Notes under the pieces: model-generated | Told to the model about the DNA's origin: nothing | Databases searched by the model: none | The model's input: only the letters and a program-made list of their open reading frames with translations | Assembly: GCA_037974335.1 (NCBI GenBank) | Contig: CM075760.1 | Span: 40,712,603 to 40,776,602 of the forward strand | Reading direction: 5' to 3' | DNA length: 64,000 nucleotides | Origin: Prionace glauca | Lineage: Eukaryota > Chordata > Chondrichthyes > Carcharhiniformes > Carcharhinidae | In this document: one piece after another, positions 23,607 to 34,776 of the stretch | Layout: each line of letters starts with the position of its first letter | How positions within the stretch are numbered: position 1 is the stretch's first letter | Program-made: the position numbers and the translations under genes

Positions 23607-24850
23607 TGTTTAAAATCTGTGTTTAGTGTAGGATACAGTTTAAAATCTCTGTTTAGTGTAGGGTACTGTTTAAAATCTCTGTTTAGTGTAGGGTACAGTT
23701 TAAAATCTCTGTTTAGTGTAAGGTACAGTTTAAAATCTGTGTTTAGTGTAGGGTACAGTTTAAAATCTGTGTTTAGTGTAGGGTACAGTTTAAAGCCTCT
23801 GTTTCGTGTAGGATACAGTTTAAAACCTCTGTTTAGTGTAGGGTACAGTTTAAAACCTGTGTTTAGTGTAGGGTACAGTTTAAAATCTGTGTTTAGTGTA
23901 GGGTACAGTTTAAAATCTGTGTTTAGTGTAGGGTACAGTTTAAAGCCTCTGGTTAGTGTAAGGTACAGTTTAAAATCTGTGTTTAGTGTAGGGTACAGTT
24001 TAAAATCTGTGTTTAGTGTAAGGTACAGTTTAAAATCTGTGTTTAGTGTAGGGTACAGTTTAAAATCTGTGTTTAGTGTAGGGTACAGTTTAAAACCTCT
24101 GTTTAGTGTAAGGTACGGTTTAAAATCTGTGTTTAGTGTAGGGTACAGTTTAAAATCTGTGTTTAGTGTAGGGTACAGTTTAAAGCCTCTGTTTCGTGTA
24201 GGATACAGTTTAAAACCTCTGTTTAGTGTAGGGTACAGTTTAAAACCTGTGTTTAGTGTAGGGTACAGTTTAAAATCTGTGTTTAGTGTAGCGTACAGTT
24301 TAAAACCTCTGTTTAGTGTAGGGTACAGTTTAAAATCTGTGTTTAGTGTAGGGTACAGTTTAAAATCTGTGTTTAGTGTAAGGTACAGTTTAAAATCTGT
24401 TGTTTAGTGTAGGGTACAATTTAAAACCTCTTTAGTGTAGGGTACAGTTTAAAATCTGTGTTTAGTATAGGGTACAATTTAAAACCTCTTTAGTGTAGTG
24501 TACAGTTTAAAATCTGTGTAATGTAGGGTACAGTTCAAAACCTGTTTAGTGTAAGGTACAGTTTAAAACCTCTGTTTAGTGTAGGGTACAGTTTAAAAAC
24601 TCTGTTTAGTGTAAGGTACAGGTTAAAATCTGTGTTTAGTGTAGGGTACAGTTTAAAATCTGTGTTTAGTGTAGGGTACAGTTTAAAATCTGTGTTAAGT
24701 ATAGGGTACAGTTTAAAACCTCTGTTTAGTGTAAGGTACAGTTTAAAACCTCTGTTTAGTGTAGGGTACAATTTAAAACCTCTTTAGTGTAGGGTACAGT
24801 ATAAAATCTGTGTTTAGTGTAGGGCACTGTTTAAAATCTCTGTTTAGTGG
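23607..24850. repeat. 30-bp minisatellite, about 41 units
   Basis: Unit ttagtgtagggtacagtttaaaatctgtgt by eye, in perfect 30-base register from about 23607 to 24390 and then with small deletions to about 24850. Variants swap tctgtgt with cctctgt and ggg with agg. Because 30 is divisible by three, one plus frame stays open for 262 codons as a ten-residue repeat (FSVGYSLKSV); this is a by-product of the repeat. There are no spacers, so it is not a CRISPR. Confidence 0.95.
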
Positions 24851-25552
24851 GGGGTCTTTGAGGAATTTGGGATTCAGAGATTCAGCAGCAGGGACTGAGG
24901 GAGGGAATTGGGGAAAATCGAGAGGGATTTGGGAAAAGGGGCTTAGAGGGGGATTTCTGGGGGTTTGAGGGATACAGGACGGATCTGGGAGGGGCAGTGA
25001 CTCACAAGTGGGGCAATTAAAAGATGTAGTTTGGGGCTCAGACAGATTGGAGGGGGTGGGATTGGAGAGGGAGCAGGATTGGAGGGGCAGAGGGATGCGC
25101 AAGTGTGGGGGGGGGTCAATTCAGGGGGATTCTAGAAGAATCATCGGGGGGGGGAATAAACTGTAGAGAGTCTGAGGGGGAGTTAGCAGAAGGGGATGAG
25201 TCAGAGTTGGGGGGGTGCAGACGGAGCTTTGCAGGGGGGGGGGGTTAGGAATTGGGGCAGGAGCTTGGGAGATCCAGGGGGATTAGAGTCAGATTGGCGG
25301 TGGGTGTCGGGAGTGAGATTGAGGGGAAGGGGGGGCTGCTTAGAGTCAGATTAAAGGAGATCAGGCAGAGGGACAGGGAATCAGGCAGGAGAAACAGGAA
25401 TGTTGGGGGGGGAGGAAATTGAGGGAATTAGGAGAGATCGAAGGATCAGAGGGATACCGGGGAGTTGGAGCTCAGAGGGATGTGTCGGTGGGTGTGTTTG
25501 AGCAGGGTGGGGAGAAGATTGGGCAGAGAGGATCGGGAGGGGGCCAGAGAGG
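24851..25552. other. G-rich degenerate repeat, no gene
   Basis: Purine-biased sequence made of words such as gggggattagag, gggaattgggg and tcagagggat in no regular register. The flanking minisatellites are on both sides. No open frame, tRNA or known element is recognisable. Confidence 0.5.
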
Positions 25553-27003
25553 TGGGGCATTAAAAAGGGGGCCACTCAAATGGGGGGACCAGTAAGGGGG
25601 GGCCATTAAAAAAAGGGGGGGGCCTGCAAAAAAGGGGGGCCAGCCAAAAGGGCCATTAAAAAGGGGGGCCTGTAAAAAAAAGTGGGTCAGCAAAAAAGGG
25701 GGGCCATTAAAAAGGGGGGCACCAAAAAAGAGGGGCCTGTAAAAAAGGGGAGGGCAGCAAAAAAAGGGGGCCACCAAAAAAAGGGGGGCCACCAAAAAAG
25801 GGGGGCCAGCCAAAAGGGGGGGGGGCCACCAAAAAAGGGGGGGCCTGTAAAAAAAGGGGGGGCAGCAAAAAAGGGGGCCATTAAAAAGTGGGGCATCAAA
25901 AAAAAGGGGCCTGTAAAAATGGGGGCCACGAAAAAAGGGGGGGCCTGTAAAAAAATGGGGGCCACCAAAAAAGGGGGGCCTGTAAAAAAGGGGAGCCAGC
26001 CAAAAGGGGGGGCCACCAAAAAAGGGGGGGCCTGTAAAAAAGGGGGGCCAGCCAAAAGGGGGGGGGCTACCAAAAAAAGGGGGCCTGTAAAAAAAGGGGG
26101 GGGGGCAGCAAAAAAGGGGGCCATTAAAAAGGGGGGCACCAAAAAAGAGGGGCCTGTAAAAAAGGGGAGGGCAGCAAAAAAAGGGAGCCACCAAAAAAAG
26201 GGGGGCCACCAAAAAAGGGGGGCCTGTAAAAAAGGGGGGCCAGCCAAAAGGGGGGGGCACCAAAAAAGGGGGCAGCAAAAAACGGGTGCCAGTCAAAAGG
26301 GGGGGGGGCACCAAAAAAGGGGGGCAGCCAAAAGGGGGGGGGCAACAAAAAAGGAGGGGCCTTTAAAAAAAGGGGGGGGCAGCAAAAAAGGGGGCCATTA
26401 AAAAGGGGGGCACCAAAAAAAAGGGGGCCTGTAAAAATGGGGGCCACGAAAAAAGGGGGGGCCTGTAAAAAAATGGGGGCCACCAAAAAAGGGGGGGCCT
26501 GTAAAAAAGGGGGGGGCATTAAAAAGGGGGGCCAGCCAAAAGGTGGGGCCACCAAAAAAAGGGGGCCTGTAAAAAAAGGGGGGGCAGCAAAAAAGGGGGC
26601 CATTAAAAAGGGGAGCACTAAAAAAAGGGGGCCTGTAAAAATGGGGGCCACCAAAAAAGGGGGGGCCTGTAAAAAAATGGGGGCCACCAAAAAAGGGGGG
26701 CCTGTAAAAAAGGGGGGCCAGCCAAAAGGGGGGGGCACCAAAAAAGGGGGGGCCTGTAAAAAAAGGGGGGCCAGCCAAAAGGGGGGGGCCACCAAAAAAG
26801 GGGCGCCTGTAAAAAAAGGGGGGGGAGCATTAAAAAGGGGGGCCAGCCAAAAGGTGGGGCCACCAAAAAAAGGGGGCCATTAAAAAGGGGGGCACCAAAA
26901 AAAGGGGGCCTGTAAAAATGGGGGCCACCAAAAAAGGGGGGGCCTGTAAAAAAATGGGGGCCACCAAAAAAGGGGGGGCCTGTAAAAAAGGGGAGCCAGC
27001 CAC
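25553..27003. repeat. A-run/G-run minisatellite
   Basis: About 1.45 kb of short units, each a run of A (4-8) then G (3-9) then a spacer: cctgtaaaa, ccaccaaaa, ccagccaaaa, cagcaaaa or ccattaaaa. Segments of several units recur as blocks, for example the order at 25697-25800 repeats at about 26115-26215. Open frames on both strands (Lys/Gly-rich plus, Pro/Phe-rich minus) are products of the repeat. Confidence 0.95.
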
Positions 27004-27061
27004 ATTGAATGAAAGAAGTCAAATGCTTTGAGTGATCACTTGCAGCAGGGTTCTGGGTTTT

Positions 27062-27133
27062 GGCTTCACTGGTGTAATGATGAGCACTCTGGACTTTGAA
27101 TCCAGCGTGCCGCGTTCAAACCTCAGTTGAAAT
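27062..27133 (+). pseudogene. tRNA-Gln(TTG)-like sequence, degraded
   Basis: The interior matches vertebrate tRNA-Gln: D-arm region ggtgtaatgatgagcac, an intact anticodon stem ctgga/tccag around loop CTTTGAA (anticodon TTG at 27096-27098), and a ttcaaa T-loop. The acceptor stem has a C-A mismatch plus two G-T pairs, and the T-stem (ccgcg/ctcag) has two mismatches. It is therefore probably a pseudogene or tRNA-derived relic. Confidence 0.65.
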
Positions 27134-27520
27134 TTGTTTTGCTAAAACCGCCAATTGGTTTGCTGAAGGACATTGTATTTAAAATTCAGGAAAGTGGAAT
27201 TTTAAATACTGAGGAAATCTCAGCAAATATCACCAAAATCACATTGCAGACGATGCAGTGAATGACTTTCCTGGTGTCATTGCATCATCCCCAGCGAACG
27301 ATTGCACAAGAATGCAAAGCTGTTAGGGGCAGATAAGCCACAGCGGGCAGAGGGTCCACCTACAAGTGGCACTCACTCACTCATCTGTCCTAATGTTAAC
27401 AAGAGGTGGGATGATGTGAACAGTCTCTCCTCTGAAGTTACAACTCGGATTCAATGGCCAGAGTGCTAAACTTTATACAATTAAACTGACAGGACGCTGC
27501 CTAACGCATGAGGACTTTCT
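27134..27520. other. No gene seen
   Basis: Mixed-composition sequence between the tRNA-like relic and a CA repeat. Nothing recognisable on either strand. Confidence 0.5.
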
Positions 27521-27526
27521 CCCAAA

Positions 27527-27528
<2 letters not shown>

Positions 27529-27563
<35 letters not shown>

Positions 27564-27642
27564 GATACACAAGCACACAATCACACACACACATACACAA
27601 GCACATAATCATACACACATACACACACATACACAGCCTAAG
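27529..27642. repeat. (CA)n microsatellite
   Basis: Runs of ca, cacata and cacaat from about 27529 to 27640. Confidence 0.9.
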
Positions 27643-27689
27643 AGCACATCTTTGGGGTGTGGAAGGAAACCGGAACACCCAGAATAGAG

Positions 27690-28000
27690 CCAACGTTTCG
27701 AGTCCAGATGACCCTTCATCAGAGCTAAGAACAAAGAGTATCAGCAGGCAGTCAAGAGAACAAATGGTATGATGGTCTTCATTGCGAAAGGACTTCATTG
27801 AAGGGATTGGGTGTTTCCCTGAAATTTTACGTGGCAACCAGAATATTACGTGCAGTTTTGGTGTCCTTATCAGACCAAGGATATCCTGGTTATGGGAGAG
27901 GAGTTTCACCAGGCTGATTCCTGGGATGACATATTTGTCACATGACGAGAGATTAAATGAATTAGGATTGACTTCATTGAACTTACTGAAGTTGAAATGA
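27690..28000 (+). mobile_element. Repeat E fragment and CR1 fragment
   Basis: 27690-27735 carries aacgtttcgagtccagatga followed by cccttcatcagagctaag, a piece of a dispersed repeat (repeat E) also found at 28990, 47235, 60738 and 61085. 27770-28000 is a diverged plus-strand piece of CR1 reverse-transcriptase C-terminus and tail (gaatattacgtgcagttttg, aggctgattcctgggatg, gagagattaaatgaattagg). Confidence 0.65.
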
Positions 28001-28057
28001 GACACAAATCAGGTCAGGTGGACTAGAATGTTAAAATCATGTTTGATTTTGGTCTTT

Positions 28058-28968
28058 TCATCTCTTATATAATTTAACAATTAAAAACAGTGGATATTTC
28101 ACCCCATTCTTTAATTCCTCTCTGAACTTGCTCTGGGGCCCTGCGTAAATGAAAGGGTTGATGCAGCAACTCAAGAGCTGAAGCATATACCCGTATTCCT
28201 CCAGGACAAATGTAGACTGGCTGACATTAGCACCTGAGAAATAAGTCACCTTCGCTATTCGGACGTAAAGGATGGTGATAAAGAATATGAAAAATAAGAT
28301 GATGAAACTGCCTGAAATGGCAAAGAGTAAAACAATAGATTTTCGCCTGTTTTCCAGCTCTGGGTCACACTGTTTCTCTCCATTGTTTCCAGTCCGTAGT
28401 CTCTTACGAGCCCTACTGGCCGCTATAATGTGTCTTACAGTCAGAGCATTGAGTAGTAAAATTAGAATGGATGGGAGATAAGGGGTTAAAATACTCTGAA
28501 TCCAGTCAAATGCAACCCATTCAGGTGCGGTATAAAAAGTTGTTTTTATGCCGCAGAACCAGGGTACGTTGTTAATTATGACCAAAGGTTCATACACAAA
28601 ATATAAGAAAGAATTTTTGAAACAGCTCAGTATGGACACGATTGTTATGACCCGTGCAGATGTCTTCACAGTGCAGTATTTGATTTTCAGCTTCTGACAA
28701 CAAATGGCTACAAATCGATCAAAGGTGAAAGCCACGGTTAACCAGGCGGAACTGTCTATTGCAGCATAATTGAGGACACAACGAAAACTGCACGCTGGCG
28801 TGATGGACAGAAAACTGAATGGAAAATAGATATCAGCAATCCTGTTCAAAATCACAAAGCTGACAAGGAGCAGTAGATCAGTCGCCGCCATGGAAACAAG
28901 ATAGCAAGTGATGCATCTGGACAGACCACATCTTCCTCTTGACAAGATCACAATCACCACTAAGTTAG
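28058..28968 (-). CDS. GPR139-like G-protein coupled receptor, exon 2 (gene 1)
   Basis: This exon carries all of the receptor after the start of TM1 and ends at a stop at 28058. With exon 1 at 33202-33271 it predicts about 326 aa. Visible hallmarks: end of TM1 ANLVVIVIL; TM2 with SMAATDLLLL; a CVLNYAAID region in TM3 ending in DRFVAICC (DRY position, about residues 107-109); an extracellular-loop-2 PWFCG that supplies the usual disulfide Cys; TM6 SIVLLFAISGSF; and TM7 with a canonical NPFIY motif at the end. Length and motifs fit the rhodopsin-class GPR139/GPR142 group; human GPR139 is about 353 aa. The acceptor TTATTACAG precedes the exon, and the shared codon GCT (Ala) spans the junction in phase 1. 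The ligand cannot be inferred. A Met in front of the acceptor (28985-28987) is intronic and is not the start. No break is seen, so the gene looks functional. Confidence 0.85.
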
Positions 28969-28989
28969 CTGTAATAAAGAACGACATCG

Positions 28990-29145
28990 AGATTGAGTAA
29001 GACTAAACAGAAATGCTGAAAGCCAAAAGCAAAATAGTTCAGACTGCTGGAATCTGAAACGAAAAGATGACTGACAGCATCTGCGGGGAAAGAATAGAGC
29101 CAATGTTTCGAGTCCAGGTGACACTTCATCAGAGCTAAGATTGAC
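28990..29145. repeat. Repeat E copy
   Basis: gaaatgctgaaagccaaaag...gctggaatctgaaac...gacagcatctgcggggaaag...catcagagctaag: a dispersed repeat whose other copies lie at 47235-47440, 60738-60835 and 61085-61220. It lies in the intron of receptor gene 1, just upstream of exon 2. Confidence 0.6.
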
Positions 29146-29149
29146 TTCA

Positions 29150-29525
29150 TTGAAGTTGAGACGAGAGGAAGGGGATCTGATGAGACTTACAAATTTCAAA
29201 CAGAATTAGACAGGGTGGGTTCAGATAGAATATTCTCCATGGTAGGGGAGTCCAGAACTAGGTTAAGAACTGAGGTGAGGAGAAAGTTCTTCACAGGTGA
29301 ACGTTGAATGTGTGGCAAGCACTACAATAGTAAGCAGTAGAGGCCAAAACATCGTGTGAGTTCAGGAAGAAATGTATAGCTCGTGTTTCTAAAGGGATCT
29401 GGGGATAGAGCAAGAAGGTAGGACGACAATGTCGATTCTGATGATCAGCCACAATCAGAATGAATAGTGGAGCAGGCTCGCCAGGTAAATTGGTCTACTC
29501 CTGCTTCTCTTTCTATGTTACTTTT
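29150..29525 (+). mobile_element. CR1 LINE 3' fragment
   Basis: Plus-strand tail with gggtgggttcagatagaat, gtgaggagaaagttcttcac and the end gagcaggctcgccaggtaaattggtctactcctgc. Diverged and truncated; within the intron of receptor gene 1. Confidence 0.7.
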
Positions 29526-30500
29526 CTGTATTTCTATGTTGTGGAAACGACTTAATGATGCAGGCATCTGATATTGTGTAATGTGGCAGGACTGATTCGT
29601 AGCATCATAGTAAATGCTTCTCCTGCAGAAGCCATGTGGTTGAATTAGTCAGAAAATAAATCAACCTAAATGAAGCCGATAACATTGTTATCATGGGAAA
29701 AACTGGATAATTTGTGTTAGCTAATTAGTTTAAAGCATAGTGCCAGAAATAACAGATGGAAACAAGCAAGAAACAATCAAGAAAATCAACAAGAATGAAT
29801 GCTATTGAAAATCAAAAACTCAGCGAGAAATATTCACCCAATCTTGCTATTTAACTAAAGGAATACATAGTGTCATAAGAAGGGGCTTCGAATGCTGTAA
29901 AAAAAATGTGGAAAGTCTGAGGATTGGTAGCGTTTAATAAAACAGTAATGTAACAATGTAAAATTGGTCTTTCTCGTAAACTTTGTGCAGCAAATGGATT
30001 AATGATGTCTTTCAACCGTTGTGCAGAATTTGGCGTGACCATAACTGTATCTTTGCATTATATCGCCAATTTAAAGGGGGAAATACTGAAATTTGTGGCA
30101 GAACAGTTAAGGGTGGCTATGCTTGTTCCTTTTATGAGAGTGTCGTCTATGATGAGTAGCTGACTACATTTTGTCGATATTTTCCGGAGTTCGGATGAAT
30201 AGGGTTTAATCTCATTAAAATATTCAGTGTTCTGAAGGACATTGACAGGAAAGAAACTGACAGGCGTTTACAATGGCTGGAGAATCTACAGTATGGGGGC
30301 ACAGATTACAATTAACAGGACGATCATTTACTTCTGCAGTGACAATAAATATTTCCATTAAGGAGCAGTAAAACATTGTAATATTCTAATGTAGACGACA
30401 ATGCCAGCAACATCATTTCAATAAATAAATTCATGATATTCTTTTGGCATAATTTAATGGTTCAATAATCAGTACACAATTAATTATCTGTGGAAAATGC
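29526..30500. other. Intronic sequence, nothing recognised
   Basis: AT-rich sequence in the intron of receptor gene 1. No repeat family, tRNA or exon is recognised. Confidence 0.5.
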
Positions 30501-30504
30501 TGTC

Positions 30505-32520
30505 AACAAAGAACAAAGAACAACACAGCACGGGAAACAGGCCCTTCGGCCCAACGAGCCCGTGCCGCCGTCCCGTTGTCTCAGTGACCTATTCAAGATT
30601 TTAGTCTACGCCTAATGTGTGAGGATCAGGGAGGTCCAATATAGGGACAATTTGTTACCCAATCAATCAGCCTAAAAGCACATCCCCGGATGTGGGAGGA
30701 AACCAGAGCACCCGGAGAAAACCCACGCAACCATGGGGACAACGCGCAAACTCCCACGGACACAGGCCCAAATCCAAGTGTCCGCATAGCAACAGAGTTA
30801 GTCTCTGAGCTGTCATGTTGCCCTTGAGATGGTCCAGTTTAAGCACACCGACGACATGAAGTAGTAGGCAACTCCCGAAGCAACATCCAAGAGCAGCCCA
30901 CCACAACCTGCCGCATGCATGCCCCTTGCTGGTCAACAAGGTGGACTTAAATGCCTGTGGAGACAAAAAATTCATTATTAAACAGGCAAAGACTCTACAT
31001 CCCTGAGGCAAAAACGGAATCCCAAGCCTACAATGTTTAGTAAGGCCTGCTATATTCCCCAATATGTAGACCGCTCATGTGGCTGTCCAAGTGACTCTTA
31101 AACAACCCTAGCGTGCCTGCTTCCACCACCTTACTCGGCAGTGCATTCCACATCCCCACTACCCTTTGCGTGAAAAACTGCCCTCTAATATTTGTCTTAT
31201 ACCTAGCCCCCCTCACCCTAAGCCCTCGTTCTATCCATTTCTAATAGCGGAAAAAGCTTACCACCATTTACTCTATCTATCCCCTTCATAATCTTATAAA
31301 TCTCTATTAGATCCCCCCTCAGCCGACGTCTCTCAAGGGAAAACAGCCCAAGTTCGTTCAATCTTTCCTCGTAAGACAGCCCTTCCATACCAGGCAACAT
31401 CCTGGTAAATCTCCTCTGCACTTTCTCCAGGATCTCTACATCCTTCCGGTAGTGCGGCGAGCAGAACTGGACGCAGTACTCCAGGTGAGGCCTAACCAAC
31501 GTTCTATACAACTGCAACATCAGACTCCTACTCTTATATTCTATACCCCTTCCTATGAAGGCTAACATACCATACGCTTTCCTCAACACATTCTGCACCT
31601 GCACCGACACCTTCAGGGACTTGTGCACTTGCACCCCCAGGTCTCTCTGCGTATCTATACTCCGGGTAGTTCTACCTTTTATCGTATAACTCCCCTCCAC
31701 ATTATTCCGGCCAAAGTGCATCACCTCGCATTTCGCCGGATTAAATTCCATTTGCCATCTATCTGCCCAACCTACCAGCCTGTCTATGTCCTGTTGCATT
31801 GCCAGGCACTGCTCCTCAGTACCTGCCAATCCAACTATCTTAGTGTCATCAGCAAATTTGCTGATCACACCGCCTACCCCCTCTTCCAAGTCATTAATAC
31901 ATACTACAAATAGTAGAGGTCCTAGTACCGAGCCCTGCGGCACACCACTGGTGACAGACCTCCAATTGGAAAAGGAGCCTTCCACTACTACCCACTGTCT
32001 CCTCCTCCCAAGCCAGTTCTCCACCTATCTACATACCAAGCCTTGTATCCCATGAACCTTCACCTTTTCTATCAGCCTACCATGAGGGACCTTGTCAAAC
32101 GCCTTACTGAAATCCATATAGACAACATCAACGGCTTGTCCTTCGTCAACCGTTTTTGTCACCTCTTCAAAAAATTCCAATAGATTCGTAAGGCACGACC
32201 TCCCTGTAACGAAGCCATGCTGCGTATCCCTGATCAGATTGCAGCGCTCCAGATGTTCATACATCCTATCCTTGAGGATCCTCTCCATTATCTTGCCTAT
32301 AACTGAAGTCAAGCTCACCGGCCTATAGTTCCCTGGGTTATCCCTCTGACCCTTTTTAAACAACGGTACTACATTTGCAATCCGCCAATCCTCTGGGACC
32401 TCACCTGTGTCCAAAGAAGAGACAAAGATTTGCGTCAGAGGCCCAGCAATTTCATCCCTCACCTCCCTTAGCAGCCTGGGATAGATGCCATCTGTCACGT
32501 AACTATCTAACACACTTTCA
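30505..32520 (-). mobile_element. CR1 LINE, 5'-truncated, split by other repeat sequence
   Basis: Minus strand. The 3' end is the segment aacaaagaacaaagaaca...cagcacgggaaacaggcc near 30500. The reverse-transcriptase domain lies at 31218-32513: EDWRIANVVPLFKKG, YMDFSKAFDKVPH, TSGVPQGSVLGPLL, KFADDT. One in-frame stop at 32025-32027 separates the fingers/palm part from the rest, between HGIQG and ENWLG. At about 30640-30830 a degenerate SINE-like piece (cacccggagaaaacccacgc) interrupts the 3' tail. The endonuclease and ORF1 are absent. All of it lies in the intron of receptor gene 1, in the same orientation as the gene. Confidence 0.85.
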
Positions 32521-32545
32521 TATTGTGCGAACAGTGTGACAATTA

Positions 32546-33200
32546 ACTCACATGACGAGGGTAAGCTTCCGATAATTCACACAGGGCAGCATTAACAACA
32601 CAGTAAGTTAAAATTACTTCGTTTTCACGTGCGACGATTTGTCAAAAACATGTTTTCAAATCACAATGGATGTACTTTCACAACGAAATCATAGTTTGGT
32701 TATTTCCCTGGAGCTTGGATGTGAGTAACATATTGACATTTAATGTAAACTGGCGTGATAATGTAGCGATTACATGGCAGTATCATCGACTCTAACATAA
32801 TATAAATGCATGTACTTTGATGACAATGTACTATTCTAGCCAAGGTAATTGTGCTAGTAGATTGAATAAATAAGTAGGCTAGCTGCATATACTGCTTGTC
32901 ATCCTTACGGTAATTCACTCACAATACCACTAAGACACTGGGGAAAATAAGTCACATTGTGATAACACAGTTAATGTTCAAACATGCTTACAACGTATCT
33001 AACACAACAGAACTACAATTACACTGTGTAAACAGTCTGATAACTCACACAAAATAGCAGTTTAATGACAGAACACAACCAGACATTCACTTTGAAGAAA
33101 ACTGCAGAGGAAGATAGGAAAATATAATGAAAGAGACACATCGTTTAGAAGAGCAATCAATACATCAACACATTCCCCAAAATAACGCCATAATACTTAA
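32546..33200. other. Intronic sequence, nothing recognised
   Basis: The part of the receptor gene 1 intron next to exon 1. AT-rich, without a recognisable repeat. Confidence 0.5.
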
Positions 33201-33201
33201 C

Positions 33202-33271
33202 CTGGAACTCCGATAGCGGCAAGGACAGGATAATAAACGGCATACTGCAATCCTTGTGGTGTTCCGTGCAT
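33202..33271 (-). CDS. GPR139-like receptor, exon 1 (gene 1)
   Basis: Too short to stand out as an open frame. The minus strand reads ATG at 33271-33269 and encodes MHGTPQGLQYAVYYPVLAAI followed by GVP, then the single G of the split codon at 33202 and donor GTTAAG. The YYPVLAAIGVP motif is the typical start of TM1 in GPR139-like receptors and joins in frame to ANLVVIVIL of exon 2 (phase 1). The intron is 4.2 kb (28969-33201) and holds CR1 pieces. The donor is GTTAAG rather than GTAAGT, a weaker but acceptable form. This start is the first ATG in the exon; an upstream non-coding exon is not excluded. Confidence 0.75.
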
Positions 33272-33593
33272 TGCTAACAGAATCTCTCAACACGTTGTTT
33301 ATTCCAGTCAATACTTGTCAGATTTATACGCGATGTCAGCCTCCAGGGACATCATTAACTTGTTTGGATGTTTTAAACTTTATTGGGGTCTAGTGCAGCT
33401 GCCGTCAGACTTGTACTTTATGCTCAGGTGAAAGGGAAGATCGATTCCATGGAAGTAGCGGACCTGGTTATATTTGAAATTTAAAGTCCATTGTGGAATC
33501 ACATTGACTTCTCTAAAAATGTAATGAAAATTAAAGCAGATGATTGAGTCATGAAAATGTGAATGAACCCTCGTGTCTGAAGCATTAGGTTAG

Positions 33594-33794
33594 GGGGCGG
33601 CACGACACCACAGTACCACAGTGATTAGCACTGCTGCTTCACAGCTCTAAGGACCTGGGTTCGATTCCTGGCTCAGGTCACTGTCTTTGTGGAGTCTGCA
33701 CATTCTTCTAGTGTCTGCGTGGGTTTCCTCCAGGTGCTTCGCTTTCCTCCCATAGTCTAAAGATGTGTGGGTTCGGTTGATTGGCCATGCTTAT
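33594..33794 (+). mobile_element. tRNA-headed SINE
   Basis: Starts ggggcggcacgacaccacag, followed by a B-box-like ggttcgattcctggctcagg, then gtctgcgtgggtttcctcca and ttgattggccatgc. The tail is missing and the sequence runs directly into a CR1 fragment. Confidence 0.85.
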
Positions 33795-33799
33795 TTTCT

Positions 33800-34579
33800 T
33801 GCCCAATCTGAACTGAATCTGGTATTTCCTGGGGATAATTATTTGCTCTGACTTGGGCCTAAAAATTAATTCATTAAAATCAGAAGTGCTGAATATTGAG
33901 GGAACAATGAGGGGCAAATACGAGATAATGCATTTTGGAATGTCTAATATAGATAGGAAATATACAGTAAATAGCAGAACTCTTAAGAGTATTGATAGAC
34001 AGAGGCGTCTGTGTGTAAAGGTACACAGGTCACTGAAAGTGGCAACGCAGGTGGAGAATGTACTCATGAAGGCATATGGCATGCTTGCCTTCATCTACCG
34101 GGGCTTTGAATTTAAATATTGGCAAGTCAGGTTGCAGCTTTGTAGAACCTTAGTTGAGCCACAGTTGGAATCTAGTGTTCAATTCTGATGGCTACACGAC
34201 CAGAAGGATGTAGAGACTTTGGAGACGGTACAGAAAAGATTTACTAGGATGTGGCCTGGCATGGAGTGCATTAGCTCCGAGGAGATGTTGGATAAACTTG
34301 GCTTGTTCTGATTGGAAGACAGGGTTTGAGGGGCGACGTGATAGAAGCCTACAACATTATGAGAGGCGTGGACAGAATGGATGTCGGAAGCTTTTTATCC
34401 CAGAACGGAGGAGTCAATTACGAGGGTTTAAGGAGCGAGGGGCAATTATTTAAGGAGATGTACGAGGCACGTTTTTACACAGAGAGTGGTAGTCGCCTGG
34501 AACTCGCTGCTGGGGGGGTCGGGGGGAGGGTTGTGGTGGAAGCGGATACGATAGTGAGTTCTCAGGGGCGTCTTGACAA
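33800..34579 (+). mobile_element. Older CR1 LINE fragment, 5' part of a split copy
   Basis: Plus-strand reverse-transcriptase C-terminus and tail: YEIMHFGMSNIDRKY, LCVKVHRSLKVATQVENVL, YGMLAFIYRG, then ttacacagagagtggtagtc and the end ctcaggggcgtcttgacaat at 34580. The missing 3' end is found 4 kb further on at 38649-38772. The full-length CR1 at 34580-38648 is therefore inserted into this copy. It has several stops and shifts, consistent with age. Confidence 0.8.
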
Positions 34580-34776
34580 TTAGAACATAGAACATAGAAC
34601 ATTACAGCACAAACAGGCCCTTCGGCCCTCGAGTTGCGCCGATCACATCAACTCCACCAATCTGTAGACTTATCTATAACCCCCAATCTTCAATCCCATA
34701 TACTCATCCAGAAGTCTTTTAAAAGACCCCAGCGAGTTCGCCTCCACCACCGATGACGGCAGCCGATTCCATTCAC

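Noticed and set aside
23619-24407. 262-codon frame, and possible CRISPR-like 30-bp direct repeats
   Set aside because: Contiguous minisatellite without spacers in vertebrate DNA; the open frame follows from a period divisible by three.
25472-26883. Lys/Gly-rich and Pro/Phe-rich open frames
   Set aside because: Both strands of the A-run/G-run minisatellite translate without stops; no protein character.
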